Source of the DNA: Clostridium sp.
Lineage (GTDB): Bacteria > Bacillota_A > Clostridia > Lachnospirales > Lachnospiraceae
Assembly: GCA_023666975.1 (NCBI GenBank)
Contig: JAMPAW010000001.1
Span: 1 to 64,000 of the forward strand
Length of the DNA: 64,000 nt
Reading direction: 5' to 3'
In this document: positions 26,601-34,136 of the stretch, one piece after another
Position numbering within the stretch: position 1 is the stretch's first letter
Layout of the letters: each line of letters starts with the position of its first letter
Made by a program: the position numbers and the translations under genes
The notes under the pieces: model-generated
What the model was told of the DNA's origin: nothing
Seen by the model: only the letters and a program-made list of their open reading frames with translations
The model's database searches: none

Positions 26601-28156
26601 TTGAGGATTTGGCACAGTTGATCTATGACTGTAAAAATGCTAATACGGATGCAAGGATTTCCGTTAAACTGGTGTCCGAGGCCGGTGTGGGTACCGTGGC
26701 GGCCGGTGTGGCCAAAGCAGGAGCGCAGGTAATTCTGGTATCCGGATATGACGGAGGAACCGGTGCCGCTCCCGGAAATTCGATTTACAATGCAGGGCTT
26801 CCATGGGAGCTGGGACTGGCGGAAACACATCAGACGCTGATTATGAATGATTTGCGCAATAAAGTCGTTTTGGAAACGGACGGTAAATTGATGACAGGCC
26901 GGGATGTGGCGATTGCCGCCATGCTGGGAGCCGAAGAATTCGGGTTTGCCACTGCTCCGCTGGTGACGATGGGCTGTGTAATGATGCGCGTATGTAATCT
27001 GGACACCTGTCCGGTAGGTGTGGCGACACAGAATCCCGAACTGCGGAAGAGATTTAAGGGCAAACCGGAATATGTGGTCAACTTTATGGTATTTATTGCG
27101 GAGGAACTGCGGGAATACATGGCAAAATTAGGGGTCAGAACGGTGGACGAGCTGGTGGGACGTACTGATTTGCTGAAAGCTGGAAAGGGTGCTGCCGAAA
27201 GAAAGGTAGATTTATCGGCAATTCTGGACAATCCGTTTGTCGACAGTCCACAGAACAAAATCGTATATGATAAGAAGAACGTATACGATTTCCAGCTGCC
27301 GGATACGATAGATGAAAAAGTATTGATAAAAACGTTCAAAACGGCACTGGATAAGAGGCAGAAAAAGAGCGTGGAAATTGATGTGAAAAATACCGACCGC
27401 TCTGTGGGAACGATTTTTGGCTCGGAGATTACCAAAAAGTATCATAATTCTCTGGAGGAGGATACCTTTACCGTCAAGTGTAACGGCTCTGGTGGACAGA
27501 GCTTTGGTGCTTTTATTCCGAAGGGGCTTACTCTGGAATTGGTAGGTGACAGCAATGATTACTTCGGCAAGGGGCTTTCCGGCGGAAAACTCATTGTGTA
27601 TCCGCCAAAAACGGCGCAGTATAAGCCGGAGGAAAATATTATTATCGGTAATGTAGCCCTTTACGGTGCAACGTCAGGTTCGGCATATATCAATGGCGTG
27701 GCAGGTGAGCGTTTTGCCGTCCGCAATTCCGGTGCGACGGCGGTTTGTGAAGGTGTTGGTGACCATGGTTGTGAATATATGACTGGTGGACGTGTGGTCA
27801 TTCTGGGTGATACCGGTAAGAATTTTGCTGCGGGTATGAGCGGCGGCGTGGCGTATGTGCTGGATATGGACAGTGACTTGTATATGAAGCTGAATAAGGA
27901 AATGGTTGCCATTGAGCAGGTAGTGGATAAATATGATGTGCTGGAACTCAATACGATGATTAAGGAGCATGTGGCATATACCAACTCTGCTATCGGTAAG
28001 AAGATTCTGGATAATTTTGGCGAATACCTGCCGAAGTTTAAAAAGATTATTCCGCATGATTATAAGAATATGATGAATATGATTGTGCAGATGGAGGAGA
28101 AAGGGCTTAGCTCTGAACAGGCTCAGATTGAAGCATTCTATGCAATGAAGAAATAA
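23609..28156 (+). CDS. gltB: glutamate synthase, large subunit
   Basis: 1515 residues, normal length. The class II amidotransferase domain begins after a short propeptide with nucleophile C26 (HDNCGIGAVV). It is followed by the central domain, the FMN-binding synthase domain (about 880-1200; GGKSNSGEGGED, GAKPGEGGHLPG, GYDGGTGAAP) and the 3Fe-4S cysteines in VCNLDTCPVG. A C-terminal beta-helix GXGXG domain completes the protein (about 1270-1450; SGGVAYVLD). It transfers the glutamine amide to 2-oxoglutarate, yielding two glutamates, using electrons from GltD. RBS GAAAGGG. Either of two adjacent ATGs could be the start. gltD follows after 35 bases. Confidence 0.97.
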   Translation: MMKQQFDEATKRETGLYHSEFEHDNCGIGAVVNIKGRKSHATVTDALQIVEKLEHRAGKDAEGKTGDGVGILLQISHKFFSKAVGALGISLGEERDYGIGMFFFPQDELKRNQAKKMFEVIVEKEGMEFLCWREVPTKPEVLGKKAVDVMPCIMQAFVKRPADVDKGLDFDRRLYIVRRVFEQSNDNSYVVSLSSRTIVYKGMFLVNDLRMFFTDLQSDDYESAIALVHSRFSTNTTPSWLRAHPYRYLVHNGEINTIRGNADKMHAREESMESEHFKREMHKLTPVVDPEGSDSARLDNTLEFLMMSGMPLPLAVMITIPEPWENNRYMTQKKKDFYQYYATMMEPWDGPASILFTDGDIMGAVLDRNGLRPSRYMITDEDNLILSSEVGVLDIAPDHIVIKERLHPGKMLLVDTVQGKLVSDEELKNQYAAAQPYGEWLDSNLVYLKDLKIPNRKVEEHTGEERAKLQRAFGYTYEDLNSILPMAKNGSEAIQAMGTDSPLAVLSDKKQPLFNYFKQLFAQVTNPPIDAIREEVVTSTSVYLGGNANILEEKPENCRVLKIFDPILTSVDLLKIRNMQVEGLRVGEVPITYYKNTSLEKAIDRLFVEADRLYRDGVNILILTDRGVDENHVAIPSLLAVSAMSQHLVRTKKKTSMSLILESAEPRCVHHFAALLGYGASAVNPYLAHESIKELIDSSRLDKDYYAAVNDYNAAIIHGIVKIASKMGISTIQSYQSSQIFEAIGINKAVVDRYFTNTVSRVEGIDIKDIEKQVDELHSAAFDPLGLDMNLALESSGSHKYRSGKEEHLYNPQTIHLLQQATRVRDYTLFKQYTKLINEEMDAVNLRGLMEFDYPKQGVPIDEVEPVESIVKRFKTGAMSYGSISQEAHETLAIAMNMLGGKSNSGEGGEDLERLVIGADGKNRCSAIKQVASGRFGVTSKYLTSAKEIQIKMAQGAKPGEGGHLPGGKVYPWIAKTRHSTPGVGLISPPPHHDIYSIEDLAQLIYDCKNANTDARISVKLVSEAGVGTVAAGVAKAGAQVILVSGYDGGTGAAPGNSIYNAGLPWELGLAETHQTLIMNDLRNKVVLETDGKLMTGRDVAIAAMLGAEEFGFATAPLVTMGCVMMRVCNLDTCPVGVATQNPELRKRFKGKPEYVVNFMVFIAEELREYMAKLGVRTVDELVGRTDLLKAGKGAAERKVDLSAILDNPFVDSPQNKIVYDKKNVYDFQLPDTIDEKVLIKTFKTALDKRQKKSVEIDVKNTDRSVGTIFGSEITKKYHNSLEEDTFTVKCNGSGGQSFGAFIPKGLTLELVGDSNDYFGKGLSGGKLIVYPPKTAQYKPEENIIIGNVALYGATSGSAYINGVAGERFAVRNSGATAVCEGVGDHGCEYMTGGRVVILGDTGKNFAAGMSGGVAYVLDMDSDLYMKLNKEMVAIEQVVDKYDVLELNTMIKEHVAYTNSAIGKKILDNFGEYLPKFKKIIPHDYKNMMNMIVQMEEKGLSSEQAQIEAFYAMKK

Positions 28157-28191
28157 TATCGGGAGCGAAGATCGGAAAGGAGAACAAAAAC

Positions 28192-29751
28192 GTGGGAAAA
28201 ACAACAGGATTTTTAGAATATGACAGGGAAACCAGTCTGGAGGTAAGTCCGCAGGAGCGCATTAAGAATTTTGACGAGTTCCATGTACCGCTTTCAAAGG
28301 AGAAGCAGCGCACACAGGCAGCGAGATGTATGGAGTGTGGCGTGCCCTTTTGCCAGTCGGGCATGATGATTGGCGGTATGGCTTCCGGGTGCCCGCTGAA
28401 TAATCTGATTCCGGAATGGAATGATTTGATTTATAATGGTAACTGGGAGGAGGCATATGAACGGTTAAAAAAGACCAATAATTTTCCGGAGTTTACTTCA
28501 AGGGTATGCCCGTCGCCTTGTGAGGCGGCCTGTACCTGTAATCTGAACGGTGAACCGGTGTCCAATAAGGAGAATGAGAGAAGCATTATTGAGGCAGCGT
28601 ATGCAAACGGGCTGGCTGCACCTAAAGCACCGCAGGTGCGAACCGGCAAGAAAATTGCAGTAATCGGTTCGGGACCGTCAGGACTTGCCGTTGCGGACCA
28701 GTTAAATAAACGGGGACATTCCGTGACCGTGTATGAGAGAAGTGACCGGATAGGCGGGCTGCTGATGTACGGAATTCCCAATATGAAACTGGAGAAGCGG
28801 ATTATCGAGCGCAAAGTTCAAGTGATGAAGGAGGAAGGGGTTGAGTTTATTACCGGTGCCAATGTGGGAGCGACAAAGGCAGCGATGAATCCCCGCGTGG
28901 CAAAGGAGGATGTCATGGGTGGGTATCTTACCAACCCGGACGAGAGAGCGGTTAAGGCGGATACCTTGTTAAAAGAATATGACAGTGTTGTCCTTGCCTG
29001 TGGAGCTTCTAATCCGCGAGATATCAAAGCAAAGGGGAGAGATGCCAAAGGAATCTATTTTGCGGTCGATTTTCTAAAGACAACGACGAAAAGTCTGTTA
29101 GATTCGGGTTTTCAGGATAATCAGTACGTCAGTGCAAAAGGGAAAAACGTATTGGTTATCGGTGGCGGAGATACAGGCAATGACTGTGTGGGTACTTCTA
29201 TCCGCCAGGGCTGTAAGAGCGTGGTACAGTTGGAAATGATGCCCAAGCCGCCTGTGTGCAGGGCAGACAGTAATCCTTGGCCGGAGTGGCCGAAGGTGTT
29301 AAAAACAGATTATGGTCAGGAAGAAGCCATTGCCGTTTTCGGTCAGGACCCGCGTATTTACGAGACGACAGTCAAGGAGTTTGTCAAGGATAAAGAAGGA
29401 AATGTAGTAGCGGCAAAATGCGTGAAGCTGGAGTGGAAGAAGGATTCCAAAACAAACCGGATGACGATGTCTGAACTGGCAGACAGTGAATATGAGGTTC
29501 CGTGCGATATGGTATTGATTGCGGCAGGTTTTCTGGGCACGCAGGAATATGTGGCGAAGGCCTTTGGCGTAGAGTTGAACGAGCGTACCAATGTGAAAAC
29601 GGAACAGGGTGCTTACTGTACAAATGTTCCCAAGGTTTTTACTGCGGGAGATATGCATAGAGGGCAGTCTCTGGTAGTATGGGCAATTCGAGAGGGTCGG
29701 GAAGCGGCAAAAGCGGTAGATGTCGCTTTGATGGGCTATTCCAATCTGTAG
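28192..29751 (+). CDS. gltD: glutamate synthase, small subunit
   Basis: 519 residues. The N-terminal Fer4_20 cluster domain has conserved cysteines (RCMECGVPFC, ASGCPLNN, CPSPCEAACTC) that bind two 4Fe-4S clusters. It is followed by FAD-binding IAVIGSGPSGLA (about 150-162) and NADPH-binding VLVIGGGDTGND (about 318-330) motifs and a C-terminal TAGDMHRGQSLVVWAI. It passes electrons from NAD(P)H to GltB. GTG start 9 bases after AAAGGAG. Cotranscribed with gltB. Confidence 0.97.
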   Translation: MGKTTGFLEYDRETSLEVSPQERIKNFDEFHVPLSKEKQRTQAARCMECGVPFCQSGMMIGGMASGCPLNNLIPEWNDLIYNGNWEEAYERLKKTNNFPEFTSRVCPSPCEAACTCNLNGEPVSNKENERSIIEAAYANGLAAPKAPQVRTGKKIAVIGSGPSGLAVADQLNKRGHSVTVYERSDRIGGLLMYGIPNMKLEKRIIERKVQVMKEEGVEFITGANVGATKAAMNPRVAKEDVMGGYLTNPDERAVKADTLLKEYDSVVLACGASNPRDIKAKGRDAKGIYFAVDFLKTTTKSLLDSGFQDNQYVSAKGKNVLVIGGGDTGNDCVGTSIRQGCKSVVQLEMMPKPPVCRADSNPWPEWPKVLKTDYGQEEAIAVFGQDPRIYETTVKEFVKDKEGNVVAAKCVKLEWKKDSKTNRMTMSELADSEYEVPCDMVLIAAGFLGTQEYVAKAFGVELNERTNVKTEQGAYCTNVPKVFTAGDMHRGQSLVVWAIREGREAAKAVDVALMGYSNL

Positions 29752-29753
29752 TA

Positions 29754-29773
29754 TTTGCCGTGAGAACGGCAAA
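29754..29773 (+). terminator. weak hairpin after gltD
   Basis: TTTGCCGT-gaga-ACGGCAAA is a perfect 8-bp stem three bases after the gltD stop. No T-tract follows, so termination is uncertain. Confidence 0.35.
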
Positions 29774-29819
29774 AGGCTGCTGCAATATGAACTCGCAAAG
29801 AAGAAAAAATTTGAATTAG

Positions 29820-29848
29820 TTGAAAAAATATCATGAACCATGTATAAT
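29820..29848 (+). promoter_or_regulatory. promoter for the membrane-anchored acidic protein
   Basis: TTGAAA (29820-29825), 17 bases, TATAAT (29843-29848); the gene starts at 29906. Confidence 0.75.
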
Positions 29849-29905
29849 GTATTCAATGTTTGAGAATAGACAGTAAAATATGGAGAACAGAGGATATTAT
29901 TATCG

Positions 29906-30811
29906 ATGAAAACATATATTATTTGGGGATTACTGGCAGTATTTTTAATTTATCTGTTAATTTGGAGTTTTAATCTTCATCTTTTTACCAGACGCCAGAA
30001 AAAAGTCAAGCGTGTGAAGGAGCTTAGGGCCAAAGGCAATGAGATTAAGAAGCGAACCATCGATTGTACCAAGGATTACTGGTATAATCTCCGGGAGGTA
30101 GAGGACTGCAAGGAAGGCGAGAACGCCGAAAAGTTCTATCACTATTTTGTCGGCGTAGAGCAGGGCGTGCACGAATTGCTTTTGGAAATGTATGACTGCG
30201 GTATTGTCCGCATTGATGCGTTAGAAGAGATTGCATATGGCAACAGTCATTTGAATAATGTGGATTTATCCTTTCTGGAAGAGCTGGAGAGTGAGATGAG
30301 GGCAGAGGAGAACGGCGGGGAAATTGATGAGCCTTCAGGAATAACGGCCGGCGAGGAAGAAGCCGGTAGTGAAGAGTTCGGCGGCATTATACAGGTGGAA
30401 GGAATTATGGCAGATTTCTTCGGGCCTGGTCAGGATGTGATGGACGCAGCAAGGAATCTCAGAGAGGACGACCCGGGAATTACCGATATCCATGGAACTT
30501 TATCGGAGGGTGTTGTCGATGTTCTCTATGCTGTAGACGCAGAGAGAGAGGCAGAAGAGGAAATGGACGAACCGATTTTAAAGAAGCCTGAACGCTCTGT
30601 GGAAAAGGACCGCAAGGCAAGAGAAATGACAGCCAATGCAGAGATCAGAAATAAAATTTATGAAAAATGGGTGAGCTATGTGTTTGAATTGTATGAGAGA
30701 ATCAATATTAATGCCAATGAGGACACGAAGCACAAAATCAGAAAGGCGTTGACGGATTATGGATATAATGACGTGGACGTGCTGCTGGTAGGACCGGATT
30801 ACGATATGTAG
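29906..30811 (+). CDS. membrane-anchored acidic protein of unknown function
   Basis: 301 residues. One N-terminal membrane helix (about 4-24) with a basic stop-transfer (TRRQKKVKRVKELRAK), so the bulk is probably cytoplasmic. A helical region follows (about 45-135), then a long Glu/Asp/Gly-rich low-complexity section (about 128-240) and a compact helical C-terminal domain (about 245-301) ending YNDVDVLLVGPDYDM. I do not recognise the family. It stands alone with its own promoter, between gltBD and a convergent ABC exporter. The layout resembles scaffold or adaptor proteins, but that is speculation. Confidence 0.75.
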   Translation: MKTYIIWGLLAVFLIYLLIWSFNLHLFTRRQKKVKRVKELRAKGNEIKKRTIDCTKDYWYNLREVEDCKEGENAEKFYHYFVGVEQGVHELLLEMYDCGIVRIDALEEIAYGNSHLNNVDLSFLEELESEMRAEENGGEIDEPSGITAGEEEAGSEEFGGIIQVEGIMADFFGPGQDVMDAARNLREDDPGITDIHGTLSEGVVDVLYAVDAEREAEEEMDEPILKKPERSVEKDRKAREMTANAEIRNKIYEKWVSYVFELYERININANEDTKHKIRKALTDYGYNDVDVLLVGPDYDM

Positions 30812-30819
30812 ACAGATAA

Positions 30820-30848
30820 ACAGGAGGAGACATTATGTCTCCTCCTGT
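30820..30848. terminator. bidirectional hairpin between convergent genes
   Basis: A perfect 13-bp stem with a 3-base loop (ACAGGAGGAGACA tta TGTCTCCTCCTGT). The right arm lies inside the last codons of the minus-strand gene. TTTATC follows on the minus strand. Confidence 0.6.
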
Positions 30849-32500
30849 TCCTGTATATTGCGGATAAAAGATTTATTCGTGAGCAGCAATACGACAATGG
30901 TTGCCACTTCCAAAATAATGACGAAGATAAAGGCGAGAAATGTAATGGATATCTTGGTATTACAAAACAGGAAAAAACCGCCTATACATACCACACCGGT
31001 AAAGGCAATGGAAATTGCCATGGAGAAAAAGGTGTTATAGTTTTCGCGCAGAGCGCTCATCTCGTCGTCCCAGATTAGTTTGGGCTGGATAGAATCAATG
31101 TAGATTCCCATATAGGAAACAAGGGTGACGGACATGATACTGAGGCAGGTAAACAGCAGTATCTGAATCAGCGGTACTTTTACCACAATACATGCCGGTA
31201 TATAGAAAATCAATACCCCGGCTGCCGGAAAGACGATTCCCACAAGTGCTTTGGCATGCCATTGAATGAAATAGGGAACCGGTATATATTTCATAAAGGA
31301 AAAATGTTTGCCTTCCCTGGATATCGCATTGGAACTGAGGCTGTTGATGGCAGCAACAATGATAGAGATACCTACGCTGCCAAGCAGAAAGATGAGCTGG
31401 ATACGCAAATCTCTATGGGCATAGTAGTGCTGCAGCTCGGCAAGCGTGAATCTTCTGCTTTGGATTTTATACATGGCATAGACGAAAATCGGCCACAGAA
31501 AGTTAATGGCAATACAGTTGGTGAAAAATACAGGGGTGCGCACCAGTATGCGGACTTCTTTCATAAAATAAGCCCATATCTGTGAATGCTGTGAGCAGCC
31601 TGCCAGCAACTGGTCTATGGCTTTGGCCGGTTTGTTGTTGTCAGAGGAGGTCAGTCCGATTACTCCCCTGAAATACAGTGCTTCGGATAGCAGCAGCATA
31701 ACGGCGATAACAGCAGCATTAACCGCAATATATGCGATAAGAGCGAGTATGCTTCCCTCGTTGAAGGTTTTGACAAAGAGGGGAACGTTGGGGAAAACAA
31801 GATTCATTACATTGAAAAATGTCTGATCCCCGGAAGCCAGAGTCGCCACATAGCTGTCAATATCCATATTCTGCAGAAAGCCGATAGAGCCGACTAAAAC
31901 CAGTACCATGGCAAAAATCAGCGCCACTGATATTTTCTGTATCATATCTTTGTTTCGTATTACTTTGGTAAAGCCCATGATCAGTATGCTGATAATACCG
32001 CAGTAGGCAAGGGGAATGATTGGCAGGGTGATGATTCCAATAATGGAGAGAAGCCAGTGCAGCAGTCCCATTTTGGAGCCGATACCGTATCCGATAATGC
32101 AGGAAATGACCAAAACAATCTGCATCATGTTCTCATTGTAAAAGGCAGCGGTAAATTTGGAGGCCACAATCTGATAAGCCCGAAGCGGCCAGGGAAGAAG
32201 AAATTCAATGTCATTGGAAAAGTAAAATTCATTAAAGATGACATTGATTCCAAAAATGACGGTGAACAGGCAAATGACATGGAACATTAACTGAATGCCG
32301 AGGGATTCGCACCCTAACGGAAGTAAGGTCTCTGTCATCAGCTTTACGAGTATACCGACAGCGACAGCAACCGGCAATAGAACACCGAAAACGCCAAACA
32401 GGGAGAGAATCACAATCATAACCTTGCGGCGTTTATCCTGTGGCTCGCTCATGCCGATGGCAGAAATAAATGTTTTGGTAAGCGTTTTATAACTATTCAT
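30833..32500 (-). CDS. ABC-2-type exporter permease
   Basis: 555 residues with about twelve hydrophobic segments, typical of large permease subunits of Firmicutes ABC exporters whose substrate is unknown. It overlaps the ATPase gene upstream by 8 bases and clearly forms a two-gene unit with it. The ATG at 32500 follows TTTGGAG in the ATPase coding region. The C-terminal residues form one arm of a terminator hairpin. Confidence 0.8.
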   Translation of the reverse strand: MNSYKTLTKTFISAIGMSEPQDKRRKVMIVILSLFGVFGVLLPVAVAVGILVKLMTETLLPLGCESLGIQLMFHVICLFTVIFGINVIFNEFYFSNDIEFLLPWPLRAYQIVASKFTAAFYNENMMQIVLVISCIIGYGIGSKMGLLHWLLSIIGIITLPIIPLAYCGIISILIMGFTKVIRNKDMIQKISVALIFAMVLVLVGSIGFLQNMDIDSYVATLASGDQTFFNVMNLVFPNVPLFVKTFNEGSILALIAYIAVNAAVIAVMLLLSEALYFRGVIGLTSSDNNKPAKAIDQLLAGCSQHSQIWAYFMKEVRILVRTPVFFTNCIAINFLWPIFVYAMYKIQSRRFTLAELQHYYAHRDLRIQLIFLLGSVGISIIVAAINSLSSNAISREGKHFSFMKYIPVPYFIQWHAKALVGIVFPAAGVLIFYIPACIVVKVPLIQILLFTCLSIMSVTLVSYMGIYIDSIQPKLIWDDEMSALRENYNTFFSMAISIAFTGVVCIGGFFLFCNTKISITFLAFIFVIILEVATIVVLLLTNKSFIRNIQEQEET

Positions 32501-33215
32501 GGGCAGTCATCTCCAAAAATATTTTTTCTAAATCCATATTCGGATATCTGTGGGTAAGTTCATCTAAGGTTCCGTAAAACAGGGCTTTTCCGTGATTGAT
32601 AATAATTACCTTGTCACAGAGCTTCTCTGCGACCTCCAGAACATGTGTGGAAAAAAGGACGGAATTGCCGGCATCGGCATGCTCACGCATCATGCCTTTC
32701 AGGTTGTAGGCCGATTTGGGGTCTAAGCCGGTCAGCGGTTCGTCAAGTATCCACACAGCAGGGTCATGAACCAGCGCAGCGGCTACCATCATTTTCTGAC
32801 GCATGCCGTGAGAATAACTCTGCATCGGTTTGTCCAGCACTTCAGCCAAATCAAAGCGGGTAGCAAAGGTTTTGATACGCTCTTTCCGGATATCTGACGG
32901 CACTTTGTAAATGTCGGATATCAGGTTCATAAATTCCAATCCCTTGAGACGCAGGAACATATCAGGGCTGTCAGCAATGTAGCCGATAACCTGCTTGGCT
33001 TTAAGCGGTTCCTTTTGCATGTCAAAATCATTAATCAGGATTGTGCCGCTGTCTGGTTTCAAAATACCGGTCATCATTTTCAGGGTGGTGGTTTTGCCGG
33101 CACCGTTAGGACCGATAAAACCGACGATTTCACCGTTATTTACGGTGAGGCTTAAGTTGTCTACCGCGCGGACGGTTCCATTGTAGGTCTTTGTGATACT
33201 TTCAATTTGAATCAT
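32493..33215 (-). CDS. ABC exporter ATP-binding protein
   Basis: 240 residues, normal for a single ATPase domain. Walker A GPNGAGKTT, signature motif YSHGMRQK, Walker B VWILDEP, D-loop GLDP and switch His in STHVLEV. It powers the permease encoded next to it. The second of two in-frame ATGs (33215) is chosen because it lies 8 bases from AAAGG; the first (33221) is only 2 bases away. The substrate is unknown. Confidence 0.93.
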   Translation of the reverse strand: MIQIESITKTYNGTVRAVDNLSLTVNNGEIVGFIGPNGAGKTTTLKMMTGILKPDSGTILINDFDMQKEPLKAKQVIGYIADSPDMFLRLKGLEFMNLISDIYKVPSDIRKERIKTFATRFDLAEVLDKPMQSYSHGMRQKMMVAAALVHDPAVWILDEPLTGLDPKSAYNLKGMMREHADAGNSVLFSTHVLEVAEKLCDKVIIINHGKALFYGTLDELTHRYPNMDLEKIFLEMTAHE

Positions 33216-33246
33216 ACGCATATCCTTTCTGTTGTTTTTTGTAAAA

Positions 33247-33270
33247 ACAACACAGCAAATGCTGTGTTGT
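33247..33270 (-). terminator. intrinsic terminator for the lytic transglycosylase gene
   Basis: ACAACACAGCA and TGCTGTGTTGT form a perfect 11-bp stem with a 2-base loop. On the minus strand it is followed by TTTTAC, just past the transglycosylase stop and ahead of the ABC operon. Confidence 0.75.
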
Positions 33271-33301
33271 GAAAGACAATGGTGAAACTTGACTGGCAGT
33301 G

Positions 33302-33967
33302 TCAGAGCCTGTAATCCGGTACGGCCGAAATAATATGTATTTTGTCGGCATTGGCCATGTTTACGGCATCGGTGGAGGCAACGGCATAAATGCTGCCGGC
33401 ATCTCCGTCCGAAGTCTCTCCCATATAGGCGAGAACCTTGCTGACATAATTCTGCGTTTCGGAAAACGGGGGAATGCCATTATATTTATCGACATTGCCC
33501 GGTCCGGCATTATAAGCGGCAAGGGAAAGACTGACATTGTTATTGTATTTGCTTAGCAGCTGTGACAGGTATCTGGCTCCTCCGAGGATATTTTGCCGGG
33601 CATCATAGGGATTGTCCACACCAAGGGAGGAGGCAGTTTGGGGCATCAGCTGCATTACCCCGATGGCACCAGCAGAGGATACACAATTCGGATTAAAATT
33701 CGATTCCTGTTTTGCCACGGCTTTTAACAGGTTCACATCTATGCCATACAGTGCAGCGGCTTCGTTAAAATACTGCTCCATGTCCTGTGGTGCGGTCGGT
33801 GCATTGGCCGAAGCAGCCGGTGAACCGTCTGCCGGCTGGGCATAAATAATGGTTTCTTTTTGTAATATCTCATCAAAATTAGGATTATCCGTGTTCTTTT
33901 TCTTTGCAGATATCTGTTGATAAACAGTAGATTCATCGACGTAGCCTGCTTTGTTCGTGTAAATCAT
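33302..33967 (-). CDS. SLT-type lytic transglycosylase
   Basis: 221 residues. The lysozyme-like SLT domain covers about 62-200, with the catalytic Glu at E88 (AKQESNFNP), AGAIGVMQLMP and the AAYNAGPGNV motif. It cleaves peptidoglycan between MurNAc and GlcNAc. No signal peptide is visible; the N-terminal 55 residues are polar and Ala/Pro-rich. Export would therefore need a non-classical route, as for SLT proteins linked to flagella or secretion machines; none is in this window. RBS AAGGAGAG before ATG. A 9-bp inverted repeat (33980-33988 with 34007-34015) lies in its leader. Confidence 0.85.
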   Translation of the reverse strand: MIYTNKAGYVDESTVYQQISAKKKNTDNPNFDEILQKETIIYAQPADGSPAASANAPTAPQDMEQYFNEAAALYGIDVNLLKAVAKQESNFNPNCVSSAGAIGVMQLMPQTASSLGVDNPYDARQNILGGARYLSQLLSKYNNNVSLSLAAYNAGPGNVDKYNGIPPFSETQNYVSKVLAYMGETSDGDAGSIYAVASTDAVNMANADKIHIISAVPDYRL

Positions 33968-34136
33968 GAATACTCTCCTTTTGTATGAAAAAATGATAAA
34001 AATAACTCATACAAAGCTATTGTACTATAAAATGAGAAAAAAGGGAATGGAAAGTTACAGTTTTTTTTGTTTTTGCTTTATATGCTGTTTTATGTTAAAG
34101 TATATAGCGGATAAAATATTACAGGAGAAGAGGAAA

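Noticed and set aside
26830..27435. Long minus-strand open frame (201 codons) inside gltB
   Set aside because: It lies fully inside a conserved essential-type gene, has Ser/Thr-rich low-quality composition, no RBS and no recognisable domain.
33966..34136. Upstream extension of the carboxyltransferase gene
   Set aside because: It would add a Cys/Phe-rich non-family segment and overlap the divergent gene start; the ATG at 34137 has a strong RBS.
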